Shown here piece by piece: positions 15,646 to 24,699 of a stretch of 33,192 nt of DNA (position 1 is the stretch's first letter; each line of letters begins with the position of its first letter). The DNA comes from a virus. Under the pieces are notes generated by a model. The model was not told the DNA's origin and did no database searches. It was given only the letters and a program-made list of their open reading frames with translations. Location: positions 1-33,192 of IMG/VR virus record IMGVR_UViG_3300025704_001231; one strand, 5' to 3'. The translations under genes and the position numbers were made by a program.

Positions 15646-16307
15646 ATTATTACCTCAAATATTTCTGTAAGATTTTTCTTTAAATCAGAAATTAATTCTT
15701 TTTCAATATCAAACATTACACATTTATCATCCCATTTAAAATTTGTAATGGTTCCGTTCTTGTTAGCTCGGTTTAACCATGTACTCGTAACGGAATCAAA
15801 CTGATAACGCCAATCAGTTGCATCAGAAACTAATATAATTTTTACAGTGACGGGATTAATTAATTTGTTTTGCTTTAATAACTTTCGAACAACTAATTGT
15901 ATTCTATCTATGCGCCCTGTGTTGACTGCACTATGAACAGGTCCGGCATCCATGTCTTGCCAATAGTGAGAGTAAGTTTGCGGATATATTGTGTTAAGCT
16001 CGGTATACAGCACAAAGGATTTCTCACCTTGAATATTAAAATGATACCTATCATCAATATCTGCATGAGAACGATATGCTTGCCCAGGTTCGAGTTTTAT
16101 TAATCTTGCTTCGCCTATATTATCCGGCAAATATCCTAATAGTTTATCCCAAACAGTTTCTTTAAATTCGTCTTTTATAATCCACGGATCATAGAAAAAA
16201 TCACCTGTAGGAACATTTACAGGTAATTTAAACTCTATATCAACGCTTGCAGACTTTAGTTGCTGTAATATCAAGTCGTCTACTTTAAAGGACGTTTGTG
16301 CTATCAT
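15639..16307 (-). CDS. 2OG-Fe(II) oxygenase-like, aspartyl hydroxylase type
   Basis: 222 residues. LIKLEPGQAYRSHADID (69-85) carries His81 and Asp83; DAGPVHSAVN gives His125; Arg135 (RIDRIQLVV) fits the 2-oxoglutarate site. A C-terminal extension of about 80 residues has no motif I know. The ATG at 16307 has no visible Shine-Dalgarno. A minus-strand TATAAATA ends six bases before it, which would place transcription start on the ATG itself. Either the message is leaderless, or the octamer is fortuitous, or a later non-ATG start (e.g. a TTG near codon 12) is used. Confidence 0.68.
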   Translation of the reverse strand: MIAQTSFKVDDLILQQLKSASVDIEFKLPVNVPTGDFFYDPWIIKDEFKETVWDKLLGYLPDNIGEARLIKLEPGQAYRSHADIDDRYHFNIQGEKSFVLYTELNTIYPQTYSHYWQDMDAGPVHSAVNTGRIDRIQLVVRKLLKQNKLINPVTVKIILVSDATDWRYQFDSVTSTWLNRANKNGTITNFKWDDKCVMFDIEKELISDLKKNLTEIFEVIIC

Positions 16308-16312
16308 ATATG

Positions 16313-16320
16313 TATTTATA
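16313..16320 (-). promoter_or_regulatory. T4-type late octamer TATAAATA on the minus strand
   Basis: The minus strand reads TATAAATACATATATG, a perfect octamer directly ahead of the leftward oxygenase gene in a 33-base divergent gap. With T4 spacing, the +1 coincides with the A of the ATG at 16307. Sequence match is exact; use in vivo is inferred. Confidence 0.5.
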
Positions 16321-16340
16321 TACGTACTTTATTGATAAGT

Positions 16341-16976
16341 ATGTATATGAGCATAATAGAACAAGCAGAAGCAATTTTACGTAAAGACATTGGATGGATT
16401 GAGCTCGATTTAGATATCGATATAGCTGCTTGGAAGGAAGAAGCAGCTATTGCATATGACTATATGGTATATCATCGAGAAGGTGAGAATCATAAAGGAT
16501 GGCGCAGTTGTGCAATACACGGTGTTGCAACTAACATAACTGCACACGTAGAAGATACTAATTTTAAATGGACTGAATTAAGTAAGCTAACTCCTACTAT
16601 TACAGAATTTTGGAAGCAATTTCCAAGTGAACGGTTTGGTCGTGTTAGGTTCATGGATTTAGAACCAGGTGGATGGGTAGGAGAACATAATGATTCTCCT
16701 AACGGTTTAAACAATACGCAAATTAACATTATGGATCATATTGTTCCTATTAATATTGCTATTAATCATCCTAACAACTGTGTAATGAACATCGGCAGTA
16801 ATCAAGTTCCGTGGGCAGACGGGAAGGCATTTTTAGTAAACATTACCAAAAATCATTCTGTTCAAAATAATTCAACTCAGAATAGACTGCACCTTATTGC
16901 ACACTGTATGATAGGCTCTATGAAAAAAGAGTTTGCAAATTTAGTCGTCAGAAGTTATAATAAAACTAATGATTAA
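16341..16976 (+). CDS. 2OG-Fe(II) oxygenase-like, aspartyl/asparaginyl hydroxylase type
   Basis: 211 residues from the ATG at 16341 (a second in-frame ATG lies at 16347; ribosome site weak, perhaps GATAAG). Extending upstream would run into the divergent gene. RFMDLEPGGWVGEHNDSP (103-120) holds His116 and Asp118. VPINIAINHP (135-144), the distal His172 (KNHSVQNNS) and Arg182 (QNRLHLIAH) complete a typical aspartyl/asparaginyl beta-hydroxylase-type core. It heads the rightward operon that continues into three radical SAM genes, with an 8-base ATGATTAA overlap to the next gene. Confidence 0.75.
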   Translation: MYMSIIEQAEAILRKDIGWIELDLDIDIAAWKEEAAIAYDYMVYHREGENHKGWRSCAIHGVATNITAHVEDTNFKWTELSKLTPTITEFWKQFPSERFGRVRFMDLEPGGWVGEHNDSPNGLNNTQINIMDHIVPINIAINHPNNCVMNIGSNQVPWADGKAFLVNITKNHSVQNNSTQNRLHLIAHCMIGSMKKEFANLVVRSYNKTND

Positions 16977-18129
16977 TTTCTTCGAAAATAATAAAGATAT
17001 TCTATACTGTTTTGTAGACAATACCAGCAGTTATGGTTCTGCATGGACTAAGGAAGTAATTAAAAATATTAGCGATTATACAATTTCAAACTTGTATCAC
17101 AAAGGTCTTTCATTAGTACAATCAGAAAACGAAGATGAAATGTTGCAGTATGCTGCGGCGCAAGGATATAAACATGCACTTGTATTTTCGACCGGTACTG
17201 AATTTATAGACGGTGATAATTTTTTTATGACCGTATCCAATCTTAGTACTACTGACTATTTTATATATGGTCATATACTTGATCGCAAGGAAGCATATTA
17301 CGAGCTGCATCATCAATGTTATCTTATCAATATTGAAAAATATATAGCATTAGGATTGCCATCTATTGGTGGCGTTATGTTAGGTCATAGTGATAACTTT
17401 GTTGAGCCTGTTCGATCTGTTGATAATTTACACGACGACTATACACCGTTGTGGGTCAAGCAAGGAAAATCTTTTAAAAAATATCATCATAAATTACATG
17501 GATGGAATATTATTAATAAAGGGTTAACGCATGGCTATAGTATAGATGCTTGGTCCAAAGATGCAAGACAGCAGAAGATACATTATTATCCAGAAAATAC
17601 AAAACTGTTTAATGAAAATATAATTCAAATATATAAAAAGTATAACTATTGTCAGACAACGTTTGTTCATACAACTGGAACCGAAGACATTTATGATTTG
17701 GCAGCATATAAACAAATTGTAACTCCTGCTAGTAGCGACTGGTGGAAAAAATTCGCAAATTCAGATACTGAAATTATATTGTATGATTATAATTTACAAA
17801 GTCTTGAGTATTGGAAGGATAATACTACAGATTACAATGTAAAATATATACATTGTAATTTATTAACAGATAATTTATTAGAATATATAAATGATACAAA
17901 TTCTACTTTTGTAAATCTATCTAATATCTTTAGTTATGAAGGAACAGTTGCATTGTATAGTTTAGAACACAGGTTATCAAGAGAAAACTATTATTTAAAT
18001 AATTTAAAAGAAGCAACTGTAGTAATTACCGGAAGTGCTTCTGCAGGATTTATTAATAGACAAGGTGCTACAATTAGAGACTTGAAAAAGCCAACATGGC
18101 ATATAGGCGAATGGAATTATTATGAATAA
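16969..18129 (+). CDS. two-domain protein, glycosyltransferase-like plus methyltransferase-like
   Basis: 386 residues without a strong signature. The first ~200 (YAAAQGYKHALVFSTGTEFI, then HHQCYLINIEKYIALGLP) have a rhythm like GT-A glycosyltransferases, though no clear DxD is visible. The last ~140 (TEIILYDYNLQSLEYWKDN, then FVNLSNIFSYEG) look Rossmann-like, with an acidic strand end as in SAM methyltransferases, but lack a GxGxG loop. It sits between an oxygenase-like and a twitch radical SAM gene with 8-base overlaps on both sides. A sugar- or SAM-related role is a guess. Confidence 0.4.
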   Translation: MINFFENNKDILYCFVDNTSSYGSAWTKEVIKNISDYTISNLYHKGLSLVQSENEDEMLQYAAAQGYKHALVFSTGTEFIDGDNFFMTVSNLSTTDYFIYGHILDRKEAYYELHHQCYLINIEKYIALGLPSIGGVMLGHSDNFVEPVRSVDNLHDDYTPLWVKQGKSFKKYHHKLHGWNIINKGLTHGYSIDAWSKDARQQKIHYYPENTKLFNENIIQIYKKYNYCQTTFVHTTGTEDIYDLAAYKQIVTPASSDWWKKFANSDTEIILYDYNLQSLEYWKDNTTDYNVKYIHCNLLTDNLLEYINDTNSTFVNLSNIFSYEGTVALYSLEHRLSRENYYLNNLKEATVVITGSASAGFINRQGATIRDLKKPTWHIGEWNYYE

Positions 18130-19387
18130 ATCATGTACATTTTGTATGCATCCATTTACCGGATTAGCAACTCGAGAAGACGGTGCTATTAAAATATGCT
18201 GTCGCAGTCAACCAATTGGGTGGATACAAAAAGAAAGTTTAGAAGAAGCATGGAATAATAATGCTATGCGTGAAGTTCGTCGTCAAGTATTGAACAACGA
18301 GCGACCAGATGTGTGCAAACCGTGCTTTGACCTTGAAGATCAGGGGGTAGAGAGCTTAAGACAGCGTCATACAGCAGGGGTAATACCTGAAGCAAGGGTC
18401 AACTTGTATCCCGACGCACTTAACGCTTTAAACGAAGATTTTACAATGCCATTTGAATTTCCTACTATGGAAATTAAACTCAACAACCTGTGTAATCTAA
18501 AGTGTCGTATGTGTAATCCGTTAGACAGTACAAGTTGGAAAGACTGGGAGCAAGTTACTGAATTCTATAAAAAGGAAGATAACTATCTTATTCCTACTGT
18601 TGAAGGCTTAGTAGATAAACCAGGACAGTACATTGGTCCGTTTGATAATTCAGACAACTGGTGGGAGAGTTTTGAAAAATTATTACCGTTCTTTAGACGT
18701 GTAGAGTTTGCAGGCGGCGAACCGCTTATGGATCCCTACCATTACAAGATTTTAGACAAGTTAGCCGAGTACGGTGAGAATATCGAACTAAAGTATGCTA
18801 CAAACGGCACTAAGTTAGGTATAACAGGCGGACGTACCATACACGACTATTGGCCTAAGTTTCGTAGTATAGCTGTAAACGTAAGCATAGATGGTGTACA
18901 CGATGTCTACGAGTACATTAGAGGTAATGGAAAGTTTAGTGAAGTAGAAGAAAACATCAAAGTATTTAAAAGCTTTCCTAATGTAAGTCGTGTAGTTGGT
19001 GCATTTACTGTACAAGCAAATAACATAATGCAAATTGACAAGGTTATTGATTACTTTATTAACGAATTAGGGATTATATTTTATTCGCATAGAGTAAACT
19101 ATCCTATGAGTCTAAGTGCGCAAGTATTACCCCCTGAATTAAAAACAAAAGTAGTAGCACGTTTAGAACAAATGAAAACAGAAGTGTTAGAATACCCGTT
19201 AGTAAAACAACATAAACTATTAGAAACAGTAACACTACAGCAAATACAAGATAACATTAATTTCTTAGAGTCAAAGTGTATGTATGCTACTCACTGGCAA
19301 GACTGTATTGAGTTTAACAAGCGTTTAGATAAAACTCGCGGGCAAGACTTCCTTACAGCTAATCCAGAGTTTATTCCTTATGTTTAA
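18122..19387 (+). CDS. radical SAM protein with N-terminal twitch domain (cassette 1, twitch)
   Basis: 421 residues. The N-terminal twitch-type module offers Cys8 (CMHPF), Cys26-Cys27 (IKICC) and Cys65/Cys68 (CKPC) for an auxiliary iron-sulfur cluster. The radical SAM core has CNLKCRMC (Cys124, 128, 131) and a GGEP SAM-binding motif near 198. This matches the class of radical SAM proteins with the twitch domain ahead of the barrel. Such enzymes often modify peptides or carbohydrates; the substrate is unknown. It is first of a twitch/SPASM/SPASM trio that is repeated in inverted form at 27045-23656. It is coupled by 8-base overlaps on both sides. Confidence 0.88.
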   Translation: MNKSCTFCMHPFTGLATREDGAIKICCRSQPIGWIQKESLEEAWNNNAMREVRRQVLNNERPDVCKPCFDLEDQGVESLRQRHTAGVIPEARVNLYPDALNALNEDFTMPFEFPTMEIKLNNLCNLKCRMCNPLDSTSWKDWEQVTEFYKKEDNYLIPTVEGLVDKPGQYIGPFDNSDNWWESFEKLLPFFRRVEFAGGEPLMDPYHYKILDKLAEYGENIELKYATNGTKLGITGGRTIHDYWPKFRSIAVNVSIDGVHDVYEYIRGNGKFSEVEENIKVFKSFPNVSRVVGAFTVQANNIMQIDKVIDYFINELGIIFYSHRVNYPMSLSAQVLPPELKTKVVARLEQMKTEVLEYPLVKQHKLLETVTLQQIQDNINFLESKCMYATHWQDCIEFNKRLDKTRGQDFLTANPEFIPYV

Positions 19388-20294
19388 AGTAGAGAGTCGT
19401 TGGGGACATCAAGACAGTATTCATGTCGAATGGAATATTGGAAAGCGTTGTAATTTAGATTGCGCTTATTGTCCTGCGGAAATACACGACAACTTTAGCC
19501 CACATACTGATTTAGATGTTATGGTTAACACAATCTATGAATTAGAAAAGATAGGAAAGCCTATACGTCTAAGTTTAACAGGCGGCGAGCCTACTGTACA
19601 TCCTAAAATTAACGACATACTCGAATGTGCAAGAGCAAGATTGCAATGGCTTAGTGTTACAACTAACGGGTTACGTTCTCCAGATTGGTATATTAAACAA
19701 CCAGTAAATCAGTGGGTGTTTAGTTTGCATTTTGATAACGAACATAGTCAACGAGCTGCCGAAAACATTGTTAGATATTCGCAATTGCTGGATATGGAAG
19801 GTATGTCTACTTTGTTTCAAGTTAATTTAATGGCACATCACGAACACATGGATGCTGTACGAGCAGCAGCTACGTTACTCGAAGGACATAATATTCCATA
19901 TGTGTGCAGACGTATACGATGGACTACAGCAGAGGACAGAGACTGGTTTGATGACATGCGCTATGATCCAAAAGACTTAGAATGGATATTAAGTAAGACT
20001 GCAACAGTAAAGGCAAACTGTGTTGTAGACAATGAACATAAGCTACATGCTAACGACATTATTAAACACAAGTGGAATCAGTTTGAAGGATGGAATTGTA
20101 ATGCTGGCTTAGAGAGTCTTATGATTAATTGGGACGGCGAAGTGCATCGTGCTACTTGCAGGGTCGGCGGTAGTTTAGGAAACATCTACAAAGGAACATT
20201 TAATCAACCTGTAAAGTCAATTATATGCACACGTAAATTCTGTACATGTGTTGCAGATATTTCATTAACAAAGGTATCAGATGTTAACAACTAA
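19380..20294 (+). CDS. radical SAM/SPASM-like protein (cassette 1, type A)
   Basis: 304 residues. CNLDCAYC (Cys24, 28, 31) and TGGEP (67-71) define the radical SAM core. The C-terminal quarter carries GWNCNAG, a Cys in ATCRVGG, then ICTRKFCTC, consistent with a SPASM-type auxiliary iron-sulfur domain. Gene order and C-terminal pattern match the leftward gene at 24692 (GWECNLG, then ICTKYICGC), so the two are paralogues. SPASM enzymes commonly act on peptides, but also on sugars. It overlaps the upstream gene by 8 and the downstream gene by 14 bases. Confidence 0.86.
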   Translation: MFKVESRWGHQDSIHVEWNIGKRCNLDCAYCPAEIHDNFSPHTDLDVMVNTIYELEKIGKPIRLSLTGGEPTVHPKINDILECARARLQWLSVTTNGLRSPDWYIKQPVNQWVFSLHFDNEHSQRAAENIVRYSQLLDMEGMSTLFQVNLMAHHEHMDAVRAAATLLEGHNIPYVCRRIRWTTAEDRDWFDDMRYDPKDLEWILSKTATVKANCVVDNEHKLHANDIIKHKWNQFEGWNCNAGLESLMINWDGEVHRATCRVGGSLGNIYKGTFNQPVKSIICTRKFCTCVADISLTKVSDVNN

Positions 20295-21306
20295 TGCAAT
20301 AAGATTGTCTAATCCAGAACGCCTTATGGTTACATGGGATACTGGACGCAGGTGCAATTTTGATTGCACTTACTGCGAAGCAACACGACACGATAATAAA
20401 AGTGCCCCGCATAGTTATGAAGAGCTACTACATACATTTGAATTTATAAAAAAATACACAGGTGAGCAATTAGTTAACATAAACTTTACAGGTGGTGAAC
20501 CTACAGTTAATCCAGCGTTTTGGCAATTAGCAGAATATATACACACTAATGAAACACGCTTTAGACTTAGTTTAACTACTAACGGTGCATGGCATCCTAA
20601 AAATACAGACCGTATTGCAAAATGGTTCGAAGGTGTTACAGTAAGCTATCACGCCGAAGGACATGCAATACTTAAAAAACAAACTATGGACAATATTAAA
20701 CTGTTACATAGTTTAGGAATTTGGTTGCAAGTTAATGTAATGATGCACGTTGACTACTTTGACGAATGTAAGCAAGTATGCGCAGAGTTAAAAGAGTTAG
20801 GTGTTAAGCATAATCCACGCCCTATAGGAGATGGCAACATTGAACGCAAGGGATGGTTTACTGATTCCGACGGGTCGCAAAGACGAACTAGTCACGATTA
20901 CAACAAAGAACAAACACAATGGTATTTTGAATACTTAGGCATTACAAGTCCTAAAGAAGGACGCAATTGCTGTGGCGGAAGATGTGTACAGGGAAAAGTA
21001 GACGGCAAATGGCAAGATGTAAACTTTATTGATACAAACTTTAAAGGATGGTTTTGCAGCGTTAACAAGTACTTCTTACACATAGATCAACACACAGGCG
21101 ATGTGTATCATCATCAGACGTGTCAAGCACTACACGACGGTCTTAGAGGGCCTCTCGGTAACTTAAATAATACAGATGCTATATTTGATTATGTTAAGAC
21201 AAATAAAGATAAAACAATTGTTTGTCCTAATAATAGATGCGGATGCGGAATGTGTGTACCAAAAGCAAAAGACTTAACTGAATATAAAATTATACTAAAG
21301 CTTTAG
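20281..21306 (+). CDS. radical SAM/SPASM-like protein (cassette 1, type B)
   Basis: 341 residues with CNFDCTYC (Cys25, 29, 32) and TGGEP (70-74). The C-terminal part is Cys-rich: NCCGGRC, KGWFCSV, QTCQALHDG, GPLGNLNNT, then CPNNRCGCGMCVPKA. Nearly every one of these patches recurs in the same order in the leftward gene at 23656, a clear paralogue. It probably holds one or two auxiliary clusters. It is last in the rightward operon; its final 12 bases overlap the converging twitch radical SAM gene. Substrate unknown. Confidence 0.87.
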   Translation: MLTTNAIRLSNPERLMVTWDTGRRCNFDCTYCEATRHDNKSAPHSYEELLHTFEFIKKYTGEQLVNINFTGGEPTVNPAFWQLAEYIHTNETRFRLSLTTNGAWHPKNTDRIAKWFEGVTVSYHAEGHAILKKQTMDNIKLLHSLGIWLQVNVMMHVDYFDECKQVCAELKELGVKHNPRPIGDGNIERKGWFTDSDGSQRRTSHDYNKEQTQWYFEYLGITSPKEGRNCCGGRCVQGKVDGKWQDVNFIDTNFKGWFCSVNKYFLHIDQHTGDVYHHQTCQALHDGLRGPLGNLNNTDAIFDYVKTNKDKTIVCPNNRCGCGMCVPKAKDLTEYKIILKL

Positions 21307-22410
21307 TATTTCTGCCATAATAGGGAATAACTTGCTAAACTTTTGATTCCTAAGTTTATCAACTTTATCAATAATTTTATTTCTAATGTCATTAATGTAT
21401 TCTAAATTAACTTCTCTAAATTGTGTAGTTAGATATTGTTTAATTTGATTATCGATGTAATTATCTGTTAAATGCTCTACTATTTTATCTTTATCCTGCT
21501 GTGATAATACCGAGATATCATAATAATCAGGGTCTCTAACAAAATTTACAAAAATATTAGAGTGGGGTATTCCGATACTATCACACCACTCTAAGAATAA
21601 CTGGCCTGATAAACAATTATGGATACTAACTGTATATATTAAACTTACTTTTAAATAATCGTGTTTTAAAATGTCTTTAAAATTATTTTCTACTTTGCTA
21701 AATTTAATCGGATAGCGTTGATATGTAAATCGATCATCTATATCATCAATAGAGTACATTAGTTCTACACTTTTAAATTGTTTAAAATATTCCAATATTT
21801 TTTCTGGAATCTTTACACTACCATTGGTAATAATTCTAAGTGTAATATCTTTTGCTTTATTTTGTTCTATGCACTGTTGTATAAATTGGAAATTTTCTTT
21901 AACTAATAATGGTTCGCCGCCGCTTATATAAAAAGTTTCTAACGTATTAATAAATCCTTCGAGCTCTTTCCATCTATCTAAATTGTAGATCCATTTACCT
22001 GATTGCCCTTTATTATTAGGGCGTCCAAAAATAATTGTCTCTTCTTTTTCCCATAGGCGACTATTATTACTGTCGCAAATACGACACTTCATATTACAAA
22101 TATTACTAAATTTTAAATCTAATTTAATAGGAACAGGTGTAGTAATATTCGAACATTTAGTATTTTCTTGTTGTCGACGACTTTCAATGCTGGCTGCTTC
22201 TTGTGTAAAACATTTCTTACATCCTTCTGGTGCAATATTATTAGTAAACTGATCTCGTAGTTCTTGAAATTGTTCGTTATTAAATGTATCTAAAAAACTA
22301 TTATCATTTATATTACCCACAAATCCATTGTACTCACAACACGGGCGCACTTTTCCAGTAGTTCCGATTTCCATTTGAGTGAATGGAACAACACAAAAGT
22401 TATCTTTCAT
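21295..22410 (-). CDS. radical SAM protein with N-terminal twitch domain
   Basis: 371 residues. Twitch cysteines are Cys6 (FCVVPF), Cys24-Cys25 (RPCC) and Cys64/Cys67 (CKKC). The core has CNMKCRIC (Cys105, 109, 112) and SGGEP (163-167). The C-terminus ends in a short helical segment like its paralogues (KFSKLFPIMAE). It is the last gene of the eight-gene leftward operon, entered by an ATGA overlap. It converges with the rightward type B gene. This copy is shorter than the twitch genes at 18122 and 25657, mainly between the twitch and core. Confidence 0.86.
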   Translation of the reverse strand: MKDNFCVVPFTQMEIGTTGKVRPCCEYNGFVGNINDNSFLDTFNNEQFQELRDQFTNNIAPEGCKKCFTQEAASIESRRQQENTKCSNITTPVPIKLDLKFSNICNMKCRICDSNNSRLWEKEETIIFGRPNNKGQSGKWIYNLDRWKELEGFINTLETFYISGGEPLLVKENFQFIQQCIEQNKAKDITLRIITNGSVKIPEKILEYFKQFKSVELMYSIDDIDDRFTYQRYPIKFSKVENNFKDILKHDYLKVSLIYTVSIHNCLSGQLFLEWCDSIGIPHSNIFVNFVRDPDYYDISVLSQQDKDKIVEHLTDNYIDNQIKQYLTTQFREVNLEYINDIRNKIIDKVDKLRNQKFSKLFPIMAEILKL

Positions 22411-23663
22411 ATTACATGATCCTTAAATATAAAATCGTACTCAGGAAAAGTTTTTAGAAAGTCTTTTTTTCGTCTGTGATCGTACTCTTTAATAAACATT
22501 CTTAATGAATTAATATCTTTATCCTTTTGTTCATCAAACAATGCAATAACATGTTTAAATCTATCTACAGACTCACTGTTAAAATTCTTTCTTAAATATT
22601 CAAGAGATTCAATTAATTTATAACGCCATTCTAAAGGGGCAACAGAAGGAGATAAAAAGCTCGGTGCTCTAACTGAAGTAACACTTAGTTCAACTCGTTT
22701 ATATTCTTTTTTAATTTCTACTACATCTTTAAGAAATATTGTAAAGCTAGAAATAGAAAGAACATTATATGCACACATTAAATTTAATTGGATCTTCGGC
22801 AACTGTATTAACACTTTGCGACAATTATCTAACCAATCATTATAATGTAATCCGTCACGAATGTATTCTGCTTGTATGCCGTGTGCTTCTCCACTGGTTG
22901 CAATTTCAATCTTTTTAACATAGTTTTCAACTGTTTTTAATTTATTAATAAATTTATCTAATAATGCTGTAGGAACTCCTAGATTCGTATTAAATATTAA
23001 AGTTAGGTCTTTGTTAGGATTTTCAATAATATAATTTAAGAACTGTTCAGTATATCTACTCATTAAAGGTTCGCCGCCGGTAAGGCGTAAAACTTTTAAA
23101 TTTTTATATATCGTAGGAAGATATTTCCAAAATGCTTCGATGTAAGGATTATGTTCTTTATCTGGATATTGTACATGACTGATAGCATTATATCCATTAA
23201 CATATGGCCCTGAAGATTTAATTTCACTAACCCATTTGCTACTAAGTGTAGGACCGCAATATGCACATGCAAAATTACAAACGTTTGAAAAACTAATTTC
23301 TAAATATGACGGAACAACATCATCAGTACTGTTGACAGTGTTTATCTCTTTCATTCCTCCAAACTTTTGACTCATTAGCACTCTGTCACTATATTCTCCA
23401 GTATCCTCAATCCTCCAGCAATATTCACAATCTTTAGGACGCTTGCCTTCTAACATTTCTTTTCTAACAGACTTTTTATACAAAGTGTTATGTAGTGCTG
23501 CTGGATTATTTTCTATTTCTTCTAAAGGAATTTTATGAGGTGACGGATGGTGACAGCTATGAGTTAATCCTTGTCCCAGATAAATGTGACTTTGTGTCCA
23601 CTTTGCCATGCACATACTGGGGCTAATAGAGTTTAATTTTCTCTGTGTGTTCCATTTAAACAT
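22407..23663 (-). CDS. radical SAM protein with atypical N-terminal twitch domain
   Basis: 418 residues. The core is clear: CNFACAYC (Cys129, 133, 136) and TGGEP (195-199). In the twitch module Cys18 and CEYC (Cys79/82) are kept, but the adjacent Cys-Cys pair of the paralogues is replaced by SCHH (36-39). One ligand is therefore lost or changed to His, so the auxiliary cluster may differ. The end (RRKKDFLKTFPEYD) is the family's usual C-terminal helix. It is coupled to neighbours by 8- and 4-base overlaps in the leftward operon. Confidence 0.85.
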   Translation of the reverse strand: MFKWNTQRKLNSISPSMCMAKWTQSHIYLGQGLTHSCHHPSPHKIPLEEIENNPAALHNTLYKKSVRKEMLEGKRPKDCEYCWRIEDTGEYSDRVLMSQKFGGMKEINTVNSTDDVVPSYLEISFSNVCNFACAYCGPTLSSKWVSEIKSSGPYVNGYNAISHVQYPDKEHNPYIEAFWKYLPTIYKNLKVLRLTGGEPLMSRYTEQFLNYIIENPNKDLTLIFNTNLGVPTALLDKFINKLKTVENYVKKIEIATSGEAHGIQAEYIRDGLHYNDWLDNCRKVLIQLPKIQLNLMCAYNVLSISSFTIFLKDVVEIKKEYKRVELSVTSVRAPSFLSPSVAPLEWRYKLIESLEYLRKNFNSESVDRFKHVIALFDEQKDKDINSLRMFIKEYDHRRKKDFLKTFPEYDFIFKDHVI

Positions 23664-24699
23664 GCTTTAACATAATCCTATCATAGTCTTCTTTATGTTG
23701 TGCCTTAGGAGCACAAAGTCCGCACCAGCAACTTGACTTCTTACAAATAATTGTGTTTGTATTACTTTTGAGTTTATTTAATATTGCTGTAGTATTTGAC
23801 AAATTACCAAGGGGTCCAACTTGACCATCTAAATTCATACGACAATCTTTATTAGTAAACACTTCACCGGTAGTTTGTCTAATATATAAAAAGTTTTTAT
23901 CTACACTACAATGCCAGCCTTTAAATTTGTTTTCAACTCGTTGAGTGCTACTTGTAACATTAGTACACATTTCGTTACCACCGCAACATTCTCTACTTTG
24001 TGCCGATAAATCTACGCCGCCCGTAATAACTGCTTTTGCCATCTGCATTACCGAAGCAGGCCGTTGTCCAGTAATATAATGTATTTGTTCTTTTGTGTAG
24101 TTAAATCTAAAATCTGCCCAGTGATGGTCGATTTGGCGAATAAGATACTTTACGTTGTTTTCTTTACACCATTCAACCATGTAAACGCAAGTATCCCAAT
24201 GTTTAGGATGCATTAATATACTAACATGAAAGGTTTTACCTTGTGATTTAAGAAATAAAATATTTTTACGTACAAGCTCTTGCTGAGAAAAACTCGACTC
24301 TGAATGAAAGCTCACTGTAAAAAAGCTTATTAGTGGTACTAATTTCTGCCATACTTTTTCTTTCACAACTGCATTAGTAATTGTGTTTATTTGTAACTCC
24401 CAGTCGAGCTTATCTACACGACTATTTGCATATGTTAGTATTTCAATAATTTTAGGATGAAATAAACTTTCGCCGCCTTGTACATTAAGTCCTGCTCTTT
24501 TATCTTTACGTGTTTCCATTATAATGGAAACATAATCAATAATAAAATCAATAGTACTAAGATTATCTAATAAATCTGGATGTGGTTGCTTATTGTCATG
24601 GCCGTCGCCGCAATAACTACAATCAAGATTACATTTAAGAGTACTTTCCCATGCTATTTGAAACGATGACGGATTAACTGGTTCTAATGTGTTAAACAT
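23656..24699 (-). CDS. radical SAM/SPASM-like protein (cassette 2, type B)
   Basis: 347 residues with CNLDCSYC (Cys23, 27, 30) and QGGES (74-78), Ser replacing the usual Pro. The C-terminal half repeats the landmarks of the rightward type B gene: ECCGGNEMC, KGWHCSV, KDCRMNLDG, GPLGNLSNT, then CKKSSCWCGLCAPKA. This makes it the paralogue of 20281. It is the third gene of the inverted cassette and is linked by ATGTTTAA overlaps at both ends. Likely carries auxiliary iron-sulfur clusters; substrate unknown. Confidence 0.87.
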   Translation of the reverse strand: MFNTLEPVNPSSFQIAWESTLKCNLDCSYCGDGHDNKQPHPDLLDNLSTIDFIIDYVSIIMETRKDKRAGLNVQGGESLFHPKIIEILTYANSRVDKLDWELQINTITNAVVKEKVWQKLVPLISFFTVSFHSESSFSQQELVRKNILFLKSQGKTFHVSILMHPKHWDTCVYMVEWCKENNVKYLIRQIDHHWADFRFNYTKEQIHYITGQRPASVMQMAKAVITGGVDLSAQSRECCGGNEMCTNVTSSTQRVENKFKGWHCSVDKNFLYIRQTTGEVFTNKDCRMNLDGQVGPLGNLSNTTAILNKLKSNTNTIICKKSSCWCGLCAPKAQHKEDYDRIMLKHV

